A DNA stretch of 64,000 bases, taken from Halorubrum depositum. Its GTDB lineage: Archaea; Halobacteriota; Halobacteria; Halobacteriales; Haloferacaceae. Below the pieces are notes generated by a model that did no database searches, was not told where the DNA came from, and saw only the letters and a list, made by a program, of their open reading frames with translations. The stretch spans positions 558,001 to 622,000 of the forward strand of contig NZ_VCNM01000002.1 in NCBI RefSeq assembly GCF_007671725.1, given 5' to 3'. The position numbers and the translations under genes are program-made. Shown here piece after piece: positions 16,029 through 24,321 of this stretch; positions within the stretch are counted from its first letter, which is position 1; the number at the start of each line of letters is the position of its first letter.

Positions 16029-18311
16029 ATGAGCAACGAAAAGGACGCGAACGACCCGCCGACCGAGGACCCCGATAATCCGGACGAGCCCGGGTCTGAG
16101 GCCTCGGATTCGGCGGGGAACGGCGAGGACGCCCCCGACGACGTCGCTCCCGACGACGGCGCCCGCGCGCCCGACGAGGCCGGCGAGGCCGAGGAGTCGG
16201 CCGACCGTGAGGAGCCGACGGACGGCGAGGAGCCGGACGGGGTCTGGGACGACGGGATCGTCGTCGACGACGACCCGCGCCCGGACGACGCCGAGACGGG
16301 TCACGGGGACGAGACCGGCGTCACCCCCGAGGGTGTCACCGAACAGCACGAGGGCGGCGGCATCGACGAGCTCGGGAGCTCCGTCGAGGTCGAGGGCGCC
16401 AAGATCGAAGACGACCCCGACGAGGACGACCTCCTCGGCGGGCTCAAGATCGACACCACCGCCGAACTCGAGATCCCCGACCGCCTCGTCGATCAGGTCA
16501 TCGGGCAGGAGCACGCCCGCGACGTGATCATCAAGGCGGCCAAGCAGCGCCGCCACGTGATGATGATCGGCTCGCCCGGGACCGGGAAGTCGATGCTCGC
16601 GAAGGCGATGTCCGAGCTCCTCCCGAAAGAGGAGCTGCAGGACGTGCTGGTGTACCACAACCCGGAGGACGGCAACAAGCCGAAGGTCCGGACCGTCCCC
16701 GCCGGCAAGGGCGACCAGATCGTCGACGCGCACCGGGAGGAGGCGCGCAAGCGCAACCAGATGCGGTCGCTTCTGATGTGGATCATCATCGCCGTCGTGC
16801 TGGGCTACGCGCTCATCATCGTCGGCCAGATCCTCGTCGGCATCATCGCCGCCGGGGTCGTCTACCTCGTCTTCCGCTACCTCAACCGCGGCTCCGACGC
16901 GATGATCCCGAACCTGCTGGTGAACAACGGCGACACGAAGACCGCACCGTTCCGCGACGCGACCGGCGCGCACGCCGGCGCGCTGCTCGGCGACGTCCGG
17001 CACGACCCGTTCCAGTCCGGCGGGATGGAGACGCCCAGCCACGACCGCGTCGAGGCCGGGGCCATCCACAAGGCGAACAAGGGCGTGCTGTTCATCGACG
17101 AGATCAACACGCTCGACATCCGCAGCCAGCAGCACCTCATGACGGCGATCCAGGAGGGCGAGTTCTCGATCACGGGCCAGTCCGAGCGCTCCTCGGGCGC
17201 GATGGTCCAGACCGAGCCCGTCCCCACCGACTTCGTCATGATCGCGGCCGGGAACCTCGACGCGATGGAGAACATGCACCCGGCCCTCCGGAGCCGTATC
17301 AAGGGGTACGGCTACGAGGTGTACATGGAGGACACCATCGAGGACACCCCGGAGATGCGCCGGAAATACGTCCGGTTCATCGCCCAGGAGGTCGCGAAGG
17401 ACGGCCGTCTGCCCGAGTTCACGGCCGAGGCCGTCGAGGAGGTCATCCTCGAGGCCAAGCGCCGCTCCGGCCGGAAGGGCCACCTCACCCTCCTGTTCCG
17501 GAACCTCGGCGGGCTCGTCCGCGTCGCCGGCGACATCGCCCGCGGCGAGGACGCCGACCTGACCACCCGCGACCACGTGCTGCAGGCCAAGGGGCGCTCG
17601 CGCTCCATCGAACAGCAGCTCGCGGACGACTTCATCGAGCGCCGGAAGGACTACGAGCTGCAGGTCTCCGAAGGGTACGTCGTCGGCCGCGTCAACGGGC
17701 TCGCCGTGATGGGCGAGGACTCCGGGATCATGCTCCCGGTGATGGCCGAGGTCGCGCCCTCCCAGGGCCCGGGCGAAGTGATCGCCACGGGCCAGCTGAA
17801 GGAGATGGCCCAGGAGTCGGTGTCGAACGTCTCCGCGATCATCAAGAAGTTCTCCGACGAGAACATCTCGGAGATGGACATCCACATCCAGTTCGTGCAG
17901 GCGGGCCAGCAGGGCGTCGACGGCGACTCCGCGTCCATCACGGTCGCGACCGCCGTCATCTCCGCGTTAGAGAACGTCGGGGTCGACCAGAGCCTCGCGA
18001 TGACCGGCTCGCTGTCGGTGCGCGGCGACGTGCTCCCCGTCGGCGGCGTGACCCACAAGATCGAGGCGGCCGCGAAGGCCGGCTGCACCCGGGTCATCAT
18101 CCCGCAGGCGAACGAGCAGGACGTGATGATCGAAGACGAGTACAAGGAGATGGTCGAGATTATCCCGGTCTCGCACATCAGCGAGGTCCTCGACATCGCC
18201 CTCGAAGGCGAGGCCGAGAAGGACTCGCTCGTCTCCCGGCTCAAGTCGATCACCGGCTCGGCGCTGAAGGAGGGGAGCGTCTCCGGCCCCTCCAGCCCGA
18301 GCCCGCAGTAG
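16029..18311 (+). CDS. lonB: Membrane-anchored ATP-dependent LonB protease
   Basis: 760 aa. Residues 1-130 are an acidic low-complexity head. Walker A is GSPGTGKS at about 181-188. Two adjacent membrane helices are inserted in the AAA module at about 248-283, a hallmark of archaeal LonB. Walker B is VLFIDEI (about 354-360). The proteolytic dyad is Ser634 in GDSASIT and Lys677 in THKIEAA. LonB is the main membrane-bound quality-control protease of archaea and, in haloarchaea, controls carotenoid enzymes and membrane lipids. A CPBP protease gene follows closely. Confidence 0.97.
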   Translation: MSNEKDANDPPTEDPDNPDEPGSEASDSAGNGEDAPDDVAPDDGARAPDEAGEAEESADREEPTDGEEPDGVWDDGIVVDDDPRPDDAETGHGDETGVTPEGVTEQHEGGGIDELGSSVEVEGAKIEDDPDEDDLLGGLKIDTTAELEIPDRLVDQVIGQEHARDVIIKAAKQRRHVMMIGSPGTGKSMLAKAMSELLPKEELQDVLVYHNPEDGNKPKVRTVPAGKGDQIVDAHREEARKRNQMRSLLMWIIIAVVLGYALIIVGQILVGIIAAGVVYLVFRYLNRGSDAMIPNLLVNNGDTKTAPFRDATGAHAGALLGDVRHDPFQSGGMETPSHDRVEAGAIHKANKGVLFIDEINTLDIRSQQHLMTAIQEGEFSITGQSERSSGAMVQTEPVPTDFVMIAAGNLDAMENMHPALRSRIKGYGYEVYMEDTIEDTPEMRRKYVRFIAQEVAKDGRLPEFTAEAVEEVILEAKRRSGRKGHLTLLFRNLGGLVRVAGDIARGEDADLTTRDHVLQAKGRSRSIEQQLADDFIERRKDYELQVSEGYVVGRVNGLAVMGEDSGIMLPVMAEVAPSQGPGEVIATGQLKEMAQESVSNVSAIIKKFSDENISEMDIHIQFVQAGQQGVDGDSASITVATAVISALENVGVDQSLAMTGSLSVRGDVLPVGGVTHKIEAAAKAGCTRVIIPQANEQDVMIEDEYKEMVEIIPVSHISEVLDIALEGEAEKDSLVSRLKSITGSALKEGSVSGPSSPSPQ

Positions 18312-18333
18312 GACCGCCCCACCACCACTCCCG

Positions 18334-19128
18334 ATGCCGAATTGGGCGGCGTTCGCGCTCGCGACCGCCGCCCTGACGCTGTCGCTTCTCTATCTCACCC
18401 GTCGCTCTCAGCGCCTGCTGGAGCGGGCGCGGATCGCCGACTCCCGGAGCGAGGTCGACGTCGAACGCGAATTCGAGGGAGAGCGCGACGACGCCGACGC
18501 GCCGCCCGACGGCCGCCCGGTGCTCACGACGCGGCTCCTCCTGGCCAACGCCGCGACGTCGCAGACGGTCGGGTTCGTCGTCCTCGTCGCGGTCGCGTGG
18601 TGGACCGCGGTGCCGGCGGCGGCGTTCGGGATCGGCGGAGCGCACCCGACGCTCGGCTTCCCGGCGTTCGCGTCGCTCGGAAGCCCCGCGCTCGCGGGGC
18701 TCGGCGTCGCCGCGGGAGTCGGGCTCGCCGCCGGCAACGAGGCGGCCGCGCGGCTCGGGACGCGGGCAGGCCTCGCACCGTCGGACCGGCTCCGCGCCGC
18801 GATGGCTCCCGGGACGGCCGGCGAGTGGGTCCTGTTGCTCGGCGTCGCGCTGCCGGTCGTCGCGCTCTTCGAGGAGGCGCTGTTCCGCGGCGCGCTGGTG
18901 GGCGCGCTCGCGGCGGGCTTCGCGGTCGATCCGTGGCTCCTCGCGGTCGGCTCGTCGGTCGCCTTCGGCCTCGGCCACGGGGCGCAGGGGCGCCTCGGCA
19001 TCGCCGTCGCCGGCGCGCTCGGACTCGCGCTCGCGGGGCTGTTCGTCGCCACGGGGAGCCTCCTCGTCCCCGTCGTCGCTCATTACGTCGTCAACGCCGC
19101 CGAGTTCGCCGCCCACGAAGGGCCGTAG
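18334..19128 (+). CDS. CPBP-family intramembrane glutamic endopeptidase
   Basis: 264 aa with about seven hydrophobic helices. The diagnostic motifs are present: FEEALFRGALVG (the EExxxR motif, about 179-190), SVAFGLGHG (FxxxH-like, about 211) and VAHYVVNAAEF (HxxxN, about 248). CPBP proteases (Rce1/Abi type) cleave within the membrane, for example after prenylation or on bacteriocin-like peptides; the substrate is unknown. It begins 22 bases after lonB and is probably co-transcribed. Confidence 0.88.
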   Translation: MPNWAAFALATAALTLSLLYLTRRSQRLLERARIADSRSEVDVEREFEGERDDADAPPDGRPVLTTRLLLANAATSQTVGFVVLVAVAWWTAVPAAAFGIGGAHPTLGFPAFASLGSPALAGLGVAAGVGLAAGNEAAARLGTRAGLAPSDRLRAAMAPGTAGEWVLLLGVALPVVALFEEALFRGALVGALAAGFAVDPWLLAVGSSVAFGLGHGAQGRLGIAVAGALGLALAGLFVATGSLLVPVVAHYVVNAAEFAAHEGP

Positions 19129-19192
19129 CGAATCTGTCGCGGTCGGGAGCGGCTCCGCCCCCTTTTTGTTCCACCGGGACTTACGGCGGACG

Positions 19193-19975
19193 ATGAGCGG
19201 GAAACCGACCGTCGGCGAGTACATGACCCGCGACGTCGAGACCGTGAGCCCCGACGAGACGGTCGGCGAGGTGGCTCGGCGGATGGCCGAGAGCGACGGC
19301 CACAACGGGTTCCCCGTCACGCAGGGCCGGACCGTCGAGGGGTTCGTCTCGGCCGCCGACCTGCTGCTCGCCGACGACGAGGCCCCCGTCTTCACCGTGA
19401 TGTCCGACGACCTCATCGTCGCGCACCCGGACATGAAGGTGACCGACGCCGCCCGGGTCATCCTCCGCTCCGGGATCCAGCGGCTCCCGGTCGTCGACGA
19501 CGCCGACAACCTCGTGGGGATCATCTCGAACACGGACGTGGTCCGTTCGCAGATCGAGCGCGCCACGCCGAGCAAGGTCGGGAAGCTGATGCGGACCCTC
19601 GAGCAGATCCACGGCGTCGCGCTCACCGAGGAGCGACGGGAGGTCCGACTCACCGACCTCATTCCGACGCAGGCGCGGGTGTACGCCGACGAGCTGGAGG
19701 GGCGTCAGTACGAGCTGGAACGCGGGCTCGCGGAGCCGCTGGTCGTCATCGACAACGGCGGCACGCTCCACCTCGCCGACGGTCACCACCGGGTGATGGC
19801 CGCCCACGAGGCGGGTATCGAGACGATGGACGCGTACGTGATCGTCCCCGAGCGCGCGGTCGACCTCGGGATGGCCAAGACCGCCGAGAAGGAGGGGTTG
19901 GACGCCATCACCGACATCGAGGTCGTCGACTACGCGCGTCATCCCCTCGTGGAGACGACGAAGCGGCTGCAGTGA
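19193..19975 (+). CDS. CBS-domain protein with C-terminal ParB-like domain
   Basis: 260 aa from the ATG at 19193. Two CBS repeats come first (YMTRDVETVSPDETVGEVARRM; then MSDDLIVAHPDMKVTDAARVIL, RLPVVDDADNLVGII, residues about 8-125). A ParB/sulfiredoxin-like domain follows at about 160-235, with LADGHHRVMAAHEAGI, the usual G-H-x-R nucleotide-binding motif. CBS pairs sense adenosyl ligands. The ParB-type fold can bind and use nucleotides, so it may be an adenylate-controlled enzyme or regulator. CCTTTTTGTT at about 19161-19170 fits a leaderless start. Confidence 0.85.
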   Translation: MSGKPTVGEYMTRDVETVSPDETVGEVARRMAESDGHNGFPVTQGRTVEGFVSAADLLLADDEAPVFTVMSDDLIVAHPDMKVTDAARVILRSGIQRLPVVDDADNLVGIISNTDVVRSQIERATPSKVGKLMRTLEQIHGVALTEERREVRLTDLIPTQARVYADELEGRQYELERGLAEPLVVIDNGGTLHLADGHHRVMAAHEAGIETMDAYVIVPERAVDLGMAKTAEKEGLDAITDIEVVDYARHPLVETTKRLQ

Positions 19976-20040
19976 CCGGGGACGCGGAGCGTCGGCGACC
20001 GGGGTCGACGACAGGTGGCTTTTTGTAATTAGACGGAAAC

Positions 20041-20292
20041 GTGTCAGACATGGGATCACGTATTCGACGCGCGCTCTCCCGGGCAACGCTCGCCGCGGTC
20101 GGCGGGGCCGCCGGCGCCGCGGTCGGCGGACTGATCAGTCGACAGGCCGCGAGCAGCGGCGCCGCGCTCGGCGCGTTCGCCGGCGCGACCGTCGCGGACG
20201 TCCGCTCCGATCCGGGCGGCTTCCTCGCCGCCCTCCGGTCGGACGACGATGACGAGGCGCTCGACGAGGCCGACGACGCGACGACCGCGTAG
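20041..20292 (+). CDS. Small Gly/Ala-rich hypothetical protein
   Basis: 83 aa from the GTG at 20041, or 80 aa from the ATG at 20050. A TTTTTGTAA box at about 20020-20028 fits the ATG slightly better as a leaderless start. The middle (TLAAVGGAAGAAVGGLISRQAASSGAALGAFAGATVADV) is a small-residue repeat rich in GxxxG, as in glycine-zipper membrane helices. The C-terminus is acidic. The function is unknown; it may insert in membranes. Confidence 0.6.
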   Translation: MSDMGSRIRRALSRATLAAVGGAAGAAVGGLISRQAASSGAALGAFAGATVADVRSDPGGFLAALRSDDDDEALDEADDATTA

Positions 20293-20370
20293 CGAGGCGA
20301 CGAGCCGGGCCACCGAGCGCCCGTGGCCGTTCGGGAACGCCTATACGCCGGGGGCGAGTAGCCGCCGGTA

Positions 20371-21288
20371 ATGACGGACACCGACGACGACGCGGCCTGG
20401 TTCGCGGGCCGCGCCGGGGACGAGACGGCCGGTGACGAGGCGGCCGCCGCCGCCCGCGACCGGATCGCGAGCGGGGAGGCCGACGAGCCGCGCGACTGGC
20501 CGGCGCTCGCCGTCGACTCCGGCTTCGCGGAGTCGACCGACGACTACTACGACCGGCTCCACGAGGCGGCCGTGGCGGCGACCCGCGCGACCGTCCGCGA
20601 GCGCGAGCGCGCCGACGATCAGCAGCTGATCCACGCCGTGCGGGCGATGGACGACTGCGAGCGCACCGCCAACGAGCTGGCCGAGCGCGCCGCCGAGTGG
20701 GCGGGGAGCCTGTTCGACGACGCGGAGCCGGGGATCGAGGGCGCCCGCGCGGTGGCGGCACGGGAGCCCGAAACCGAACTCGAGCGCCGGGCCGTCTCGC
20801 TCGCGGAACGAGTCACCGACCTCGCCGCCGAGCGCGACGCGCTCGCCGAGACGATCGACCGGGTCGCGCCCGCGGTGGCGCCGAACCTCGCCGAGATGGC
20901 CGGGCCGGAGCTCGCGGCGCGACTGATCGCGCTCGCCGGCGGGCTGGAGTCGCTGGCGAAGAAGCCCTCCGGCACGGTGCAGGTGCTCGGCGCGGAGGAC
21001 GCGCTGTTCGCGCACCTCTCCGGGCGCGCGCCCTCGCCGAAACACGGGATCATCTTCACCCACGACTACGTCCGGAACACCCGGCCCGAAGACCGGGGGT
21101 CGGCCGCGCGGGCGCTCGCCGGGAAGCTGACGCTCGCGGCCCGCGTCGACCACTACGCGGGGGAGCGCCGGGAGACGCTCCACGCGGAGCTCCGCGAGCG
21201 GATGGCGACGATCCGGGCGCGGGCGGAGGCGGACGACGAGAGCGGCGGTCCCGACGACGCCGCCGCGGAGACGGAGGGCGACGCGTGA
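20371..21288 (+). CDS. Nop5 (Nop56/58) core protein of C/D box RNPs
   Basis: 305 aa. It has the N-terminal fibrillarin-binding domain, a coiled-coil stretch (RAVSLAERVTDLAAERDALAETIDRVAP, about 142-170), and the Nop domain from about 175. The Nop domain includes LAEMAGPELAARLIALAGGLESLAKKPSGTVQVLGAEDALFAHL and the RNA-contacting KHGIIFTHDYV. The acidic C-terminus replaces the basic tail of eukaryotes. With fibrillarin and L7Ae it forms the guide-RNA 2'-O-methylation machine. It overlaps the fibrillarin gene by four bases. Confidence 0.96.
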   Translation: MTDTDDDAAWFAGRAGDETAGDEAAAAARDRIASGEADEPRDWPALAVDSGFAESTDDYYDRLHEAAVAATRATVRERERADDQQLIHAVRAMDDCERTANELAERAAEWAGSLFDDAEPGIEGARAVAAREPETELERRAVSLAERVTDLAAERDALAETIDRVAPAVAPNLAEMAGPELAARLIALAGGLESLAKKPSGTVQVLGAEDALFAHLSGRAPSPKHGIIFTHDYVRNTRPEDRGSAARALAGKLTLAARVDHYAGERRETLHAELRERMATIRARAEADDESGGPDDAAAETEGDA

Positions 21289-21923
21289 GCGAGCCCGACC
21301 TGCCGGACGGCGTCGAGCGCCGCGAGATCGCCGGCGAGACGCGGCTGGCGACGCGCGGCCCGTCCGTCTACGGCGAGCCGACCGCCGACGGCTGGCGGGC
21401 GTGGGACCCGGAGCGCTCGAAGCTCGGCGGGATGCTCGAGCTCGGGTTCGACACCGGGCTGGCCGGCGGCGAGACGGTGCTGTACCTCGGCGCCGCGAGC
21501 GGGACGACCGTCAGCCACGTCGCCGACTTCGCGGGACCGACCTACGCGGTCGAGTTCGCCCCGCGTCCGGCCCGCGACCTCCTCGACGCCGCGGAGCCGC
21601 GCGACCGGCTGTTCCCGCTGTTGAAGGACGCCCGGAAGCCGGAGACGTACGCGCACGTCGTCGAGGCCGACGTCGACGTCGTCGTCCAGGACGTGGCGAC
21701 GCGGGGACAGGCGACCGTGGCGGCGCGGAACGCGCGGTTCCTCGCGGACGACGGGCGGCTGCTGCTCGCGGTGAAGGCGCGCAGCGAGGACGCCACCGCG
21801 GAGCCGAGCGACGTGTTCGAGGCCGCGCTCGACGAGCTCCGCGAGACGTACGAGATCCTGGAGACGCGGCGGCTCGACCGGTACCACGAGGACCACCTCG
21901 GCGTCGTCGCGACGCCGCGGTAA
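21285..21923 (+). CDS. flpA: Fibrillarin-like rRNA/tRNA 2'-O-methyltransferase
   Basis: 212 aa from the GTG at 21285 (VSEPDLPDGVERREI), which overlaps the nop5 stop as GTGA. Frames starting earlier would run through nop5. SAM-binding segments are VLYLGAASGTTVSHVAD (about 66-82), YAVEFAPRP and VQDVATRGQ. The catalytic Lys lies in LLAVKARSED. It methylates ribose 2'-OH groups chosen by C/D guide RNAs. Operon structure nop5-flpA is conserved in archaea. Confidence 0.96.
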   Translation: MSEPDLPDGVERREIAGETRLATRGPSVYGEPTADGWRAWDPERSKLGGMLELGFDTGLAGGETVLYLGAASGTTVSHVADFAGPTYAVEFAPRPARDLLDAAEPRDRLFPLLKDARKPETYAHVVEADVDVVVQDVATRGQATVAARNARFLADDGRLLLAVKARSEDATAEPSDVFEAALDELRETYEILETRRLDRYHEDHLGVVATPR

Positions 21924-21986
21924 CGTAGCCGTCGCGACGCCGCAGTGACGGACCGTGGCGACGCCGCGGCCTCGACGCGGGTCCGC

Positions 21987-22295
21987 CTACCACGTCGGCG
22001 GCGAGAAGCCGGCGTCCTCCAGGATCGGCTTCCAGCGCTTCTGGACGGAGAGCCGAGAGACGTCCATCGCGTCGGCGACGGCGGACTGCGAGCGCTCCTG
22101 TCCGCGGATCAGCGCGGCGGCGTAGAGGCTGGCGGCCGCGGCGACGCGCTTGCCGCGCTCGTCGTCCGGCGCCCGCGACAGGAAGAGGTCCGTCGCCGTC
22201 GAGAGCGCCTCCTCGTCGAGGTCGAGCGTCGCGCACGCGTCGTCGAGCCGGTCGATCCACGCCGCGTTGTCGACGCGATCGCTCGCTCGGTACAT
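21987..22295 (-). CDS. Short TFB/TFIIB-like protein with a single cyclin-type repeat
   Basis: 102 aa from the ATG at 22295. The frame continues upstream, but GGCCTTTTTATATC at about 22314-22325 gives a strong leaderless promoter for this Met. Residues about 12-95 match one TFB cyclin repeat, including the helix-turn-helix QSAVADAMDVSRLSVQKRWKPIL. Full TFB has a zinc ribbon, B-finger and two repeats; here only one repeat exists. It could be a regulatory decoy or DNA-binding factor rather than a true initiation factor. Confidence 0.8.
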   Translation of the reverse strand: MYRASDRVDNAAWIDRLDDACATLDLDEEALSTATDLFLSRAPDDERGKRVAAAASLYAAALIRGQERSQSAVADAMDVSRLSVQKRWKPILEDAGFSPPTW

Positions 22296-22430
22296 GCCCG
22301 GACCTTGGACGGTACGATATAAAAAGGCCGCGCGGGGAGCCGCCGCGGAGCGGGCCGCCGAGAGCCGGGCGAAGGGGGCTCGGGTCGCCTCGGCCGTCGC
22401 CCTGAAGTCGGCGTCGCCCGTATCACGGAT

Positions 22431-23132
22431 ATGTCCACGCAAGCGTGGGACGAGACGCGGGTGCGCGAGCTGCACGACGACCTGACGTCGCTGTACGAGC
22501 CGGTGGACCGCGTCGCCGAGCACGGCGCCGACCCGACCGCCGAGCCCGGCGAGGGCGTTCGCCAGCTGGTGACGACGATCCTCTCGCAGAACGTCGCCGA
22601 CGCCAACACGAGCCGGGCCTCGGAGGCGCTGTTCGACCGCTACGACGACTTCGCGGCGATCGAGGCGGCCGACGGCGACGAGCTCGCCGAGACGATCCGC
22701 GTGGCGGGACTCGCCGACCAGAAGGCCGCCCGGATCCAGCGCGCGCTCGCCGCGATCCGCGAGGAGACCGGCGGCGCCTACTCGCTGGCGTTCCTCGACG
22801 CGATGGCGACCGACGACGCGAAGGACTGGCTCACCGACATCAAGGGGGTCGGTCCGAAGACCGCCAGCGTCGTCCTGAACTTCCACTTCGGGAAGCCGAC
22901 GATGGCGGTCGACACCCACGTCGAGCGCGTCTCGAAGCGCTTCGGGCTCGTCCCGGAGTCGGCCTCGAACCAGGCCGCCCACGACGCGCTCGACGAGCTG
23001 GTGCCGGACGAGCTGATCTACCCGCTGCACGTGCTGTTGATCCGGCACGGTCGGACCCACTGCTCGGCGCGCGCCGCCGACTGCGACAACCCCGTCTGCG
23101 CGCGCTACTGCGACTGCGAGTTCTGCCCCTGA
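22431..23132 (+). CDS. Endonuclease III-family HhH-GPD DNA glycosylase
   Basis: 233 aa. The helix-hairpin-helix LTDIKGVGPKTASVVLNF (about 136-153) is followed by MAVDTHVERVSKRFG, which carries the catalytic Asp of the family. The usual catalytic Lys region of Nth is replaced by the same GVGPKTA loop with Lys. The C-terminus has six Cys (HCSARAADCDNPVCARYC, then CEFC), denser than the C-x6-C-x2-C-x5-C pattern of Nth, so a [4Fe-4S] cluster is likely but spaced unusually. Role: base-excision repair. Confidence 0.87.
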   Translation: MSTQAWDETRVRELHDDLTSLYEPVDRVAEHGADPTAEPGEGVRQLVTTILSQNVADANTSRASEALFDRYDDFAAIEAADGDELAETIRVAGLADQKAARIQRALAAIREETGGAYSLAFLDAMATDDAKDWLTDIKGVGPKTASVVLNFHFGKPTMAVDTHVERVSKRFGLVPESASNQAAHDALDELVPDELIYPLHVLLIRHGRTHCSARAADCDNPVCARYCDCEFCP

Positions 23133-23195
23133 GAACGAACGTCCGCGCGTGAGCACGAGCGCCTATGGTCGTTCGGCCGATAGGGACGACCATCC

Positions 23196-23768
23196 ATGCA
23201 CGCGCAGATCGGTGCGGTCCTGAGCGCGGTCCGGTGGGTCGACCGGCTCGCCGCCGAGTTCGTCGCCGCGATCCGCACGCCGTTCCTGACCGAGATGATG
23301 ACGTCGATGACCGGGCTCGGCTCCGTCACGGCCGGCGTCGTGTTCGTCTGCCTCTTCTACCTCGCGGGCTGGCGCGAGGAGTTCGTGAAGAGCGTCGTCG
23401 CGCTCTCGCTGCTCGGCGTCGTCGTCTGGGCGCTGATGTCGCTCGTCGAGCGCCCGTTCCCGTCGAACCCGGTCTGCGTGACCGAGGGCGGCGGCGGGAC
23501 CACGAGCTCGTTCCCCTCCGGTCACTCGGCCGCCGTGACGGCGTACGCGGGGATCGCGTGGAGCTCCGACGAGCTCCCGTTCGCGGTCGCCGCGGGGTTC
23601 GCCGGGCTAATCTCCTTCTCGCGGATCTACCTCGGCACCCACTACCTCTCGGACACCCTCTTCGGGATCGGGCTCGGGATCGCCGCGGTGGTGTTCGCGG
23701 AGCGGTTCCTCGACCGCGTCGGCGAGGAGGCGGTCCTCGACCGATTACCGTTCGAGGCGGACATCTAG
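23196..23768 (+). CDS. PAP2-family membrane phosphatase
   Basis: 190 aa with about five membrane helices. The PAP2 motifs are present: VERPFPSNP (the K/RxxxxxxRP-like part, about 89), SSFPSGHSAAV (PSGH, about 104-114) and SRIYLGTHYLSD (SRxxxxxHxxxD, about 142-153). Such enzymes dephosphorylate lipid or isoprenoid pyrophosphates on the outer membrane face. A role in recycling dolichol-type carriers is possible but not shown. It ends about 85 bases before tRNA-Leu. Confidence 0.9.
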   Translation: MHAQIGAVLSAVRWVDRLAAEFVAAIRTPFLTEMMTSMTGLGSVTAGVVFVCLFYLAGWREEFVKSVVALSLLGVVVWALMSLVERPFPSNPVCVTEGGGGTTSSFPSGHSAAVTAYAGIAWSSDELPFAVAAGFAGLISFSRIYLGTHYLSDTLFGIGLGIAAVVFAERFLDRVGEEAVLDRLPFEADI

Positions 23769-23852
23769 CGTCGCCAGCCGCGGTAGTCGACGTCGCGGCC
23801 GTTACTCCCGTAGCGACAGGTATTTTTGAGCGACTCGGGTACGGTAGTTCGT

Positions 23853-23937
23853 GCGCGGGTTGCCGAGCCAGGCCAAAGGCGTAGCGCTTAGGACGCTATC
23901 CCGTAGGGGTCCGCCGGTTCGAATCCGGTCCCGCGCA
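23853..23937 (+). tRNA. tRNA-Leu(UAG)
   Basis: 85 nt. The acceptor GCGCGGG pairs with CCCGCGC, and the D-arm is TTGCCGAGCCAGGCCAAAGGC. The anticodon stem TAGCG/CGCTA has loop CTTAGGA with anticodon TAG. The long class II variable arm is TCCCGTAGGGGT, and the T-arm is CCGGTTCGAATCCGG. There is no intron and no encoded CCA. A TATTTTTGAG stretch at 23821 is a plausible promoter. Its 3' end is repeated downstream. Confidence 0.97.
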
Positions 23938-24260
23938 TGCCTCTCCGAGCAGTTCGCGAGGAGAGGCATCCCGACGAGGATCCGAATCCTACCAGACGCG
24001 CGCAGCGAAGCGAGCACGTCTGGTTCCGGTTCAAATCCGGTCCCGCGCATGAGCGAACGAAGTGAGCGAAGAGCAGGAGCGGATTTGAGCCCAGCGAGAA
24101 AGGCGCAACGAACGGAGTGACGAGCATTTCTCGCCTCGGTTCAAATCCGGTCCCGCGCATGCTTCTCCGAGCATTCTCGCGAGGAGAAGCGTCACGACGA
24201 GGATTCGAAGCAGGGAACGGAGCGAAGCGGAGTAAGTGAGGTTCGAATCCGGTCCCGCGC
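23914..24260 (+). repeat. Tandem array of tRNA-Leu 3' ends with hairpins
   Basis: The T-arm/acceptor sequence GGTTCRAATCCGGTCCCGCGC occurs at 23916-23936 (within the tRNA), 24028-24048, 24138-24158 and 24240-24260. The steps are 112, 110 and 102 bases. Between copies lie hairpins: GCCTCTCC/GGAGAGGC (23939-23967), GCGAGAAA/TTTCTCGC (24094-24134) and GCTTCTCC/GGAGAAGC (24161-24190). The first and third hairpins differ by paired compensating changes. A fifth copy lies at 27172. No complete second tRNA is present. Confidence 0.88.
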
Positions 24261-24321
24261 GTCGCGGCGGCGAATGGTTCGTGAGCCGCACAGTCGCCGA
24301 GTCGTCTCACTCGGCGGCGAA

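Noticed and set aside
16011-17885. A 624-residue minus frame opposite lonB
   Set aside because: It is antisense to a well-supported LonB gene and has Val/Leu/Asp/Gly-rich shadow composition.
24028-24260. Additional tRNA-Leu genes after the first
   Set aside because: Only the T-arm and acceptor 3' strand recur; no D-arm or anticodon arm can be found, so they are fragments.
23914-24260. CRISPR array from the regular 100-112-base spacing
   Set aside because: The repeats are tRNA-derived, the spacers are related to one another and contain hairpins, and no cas gene is present.
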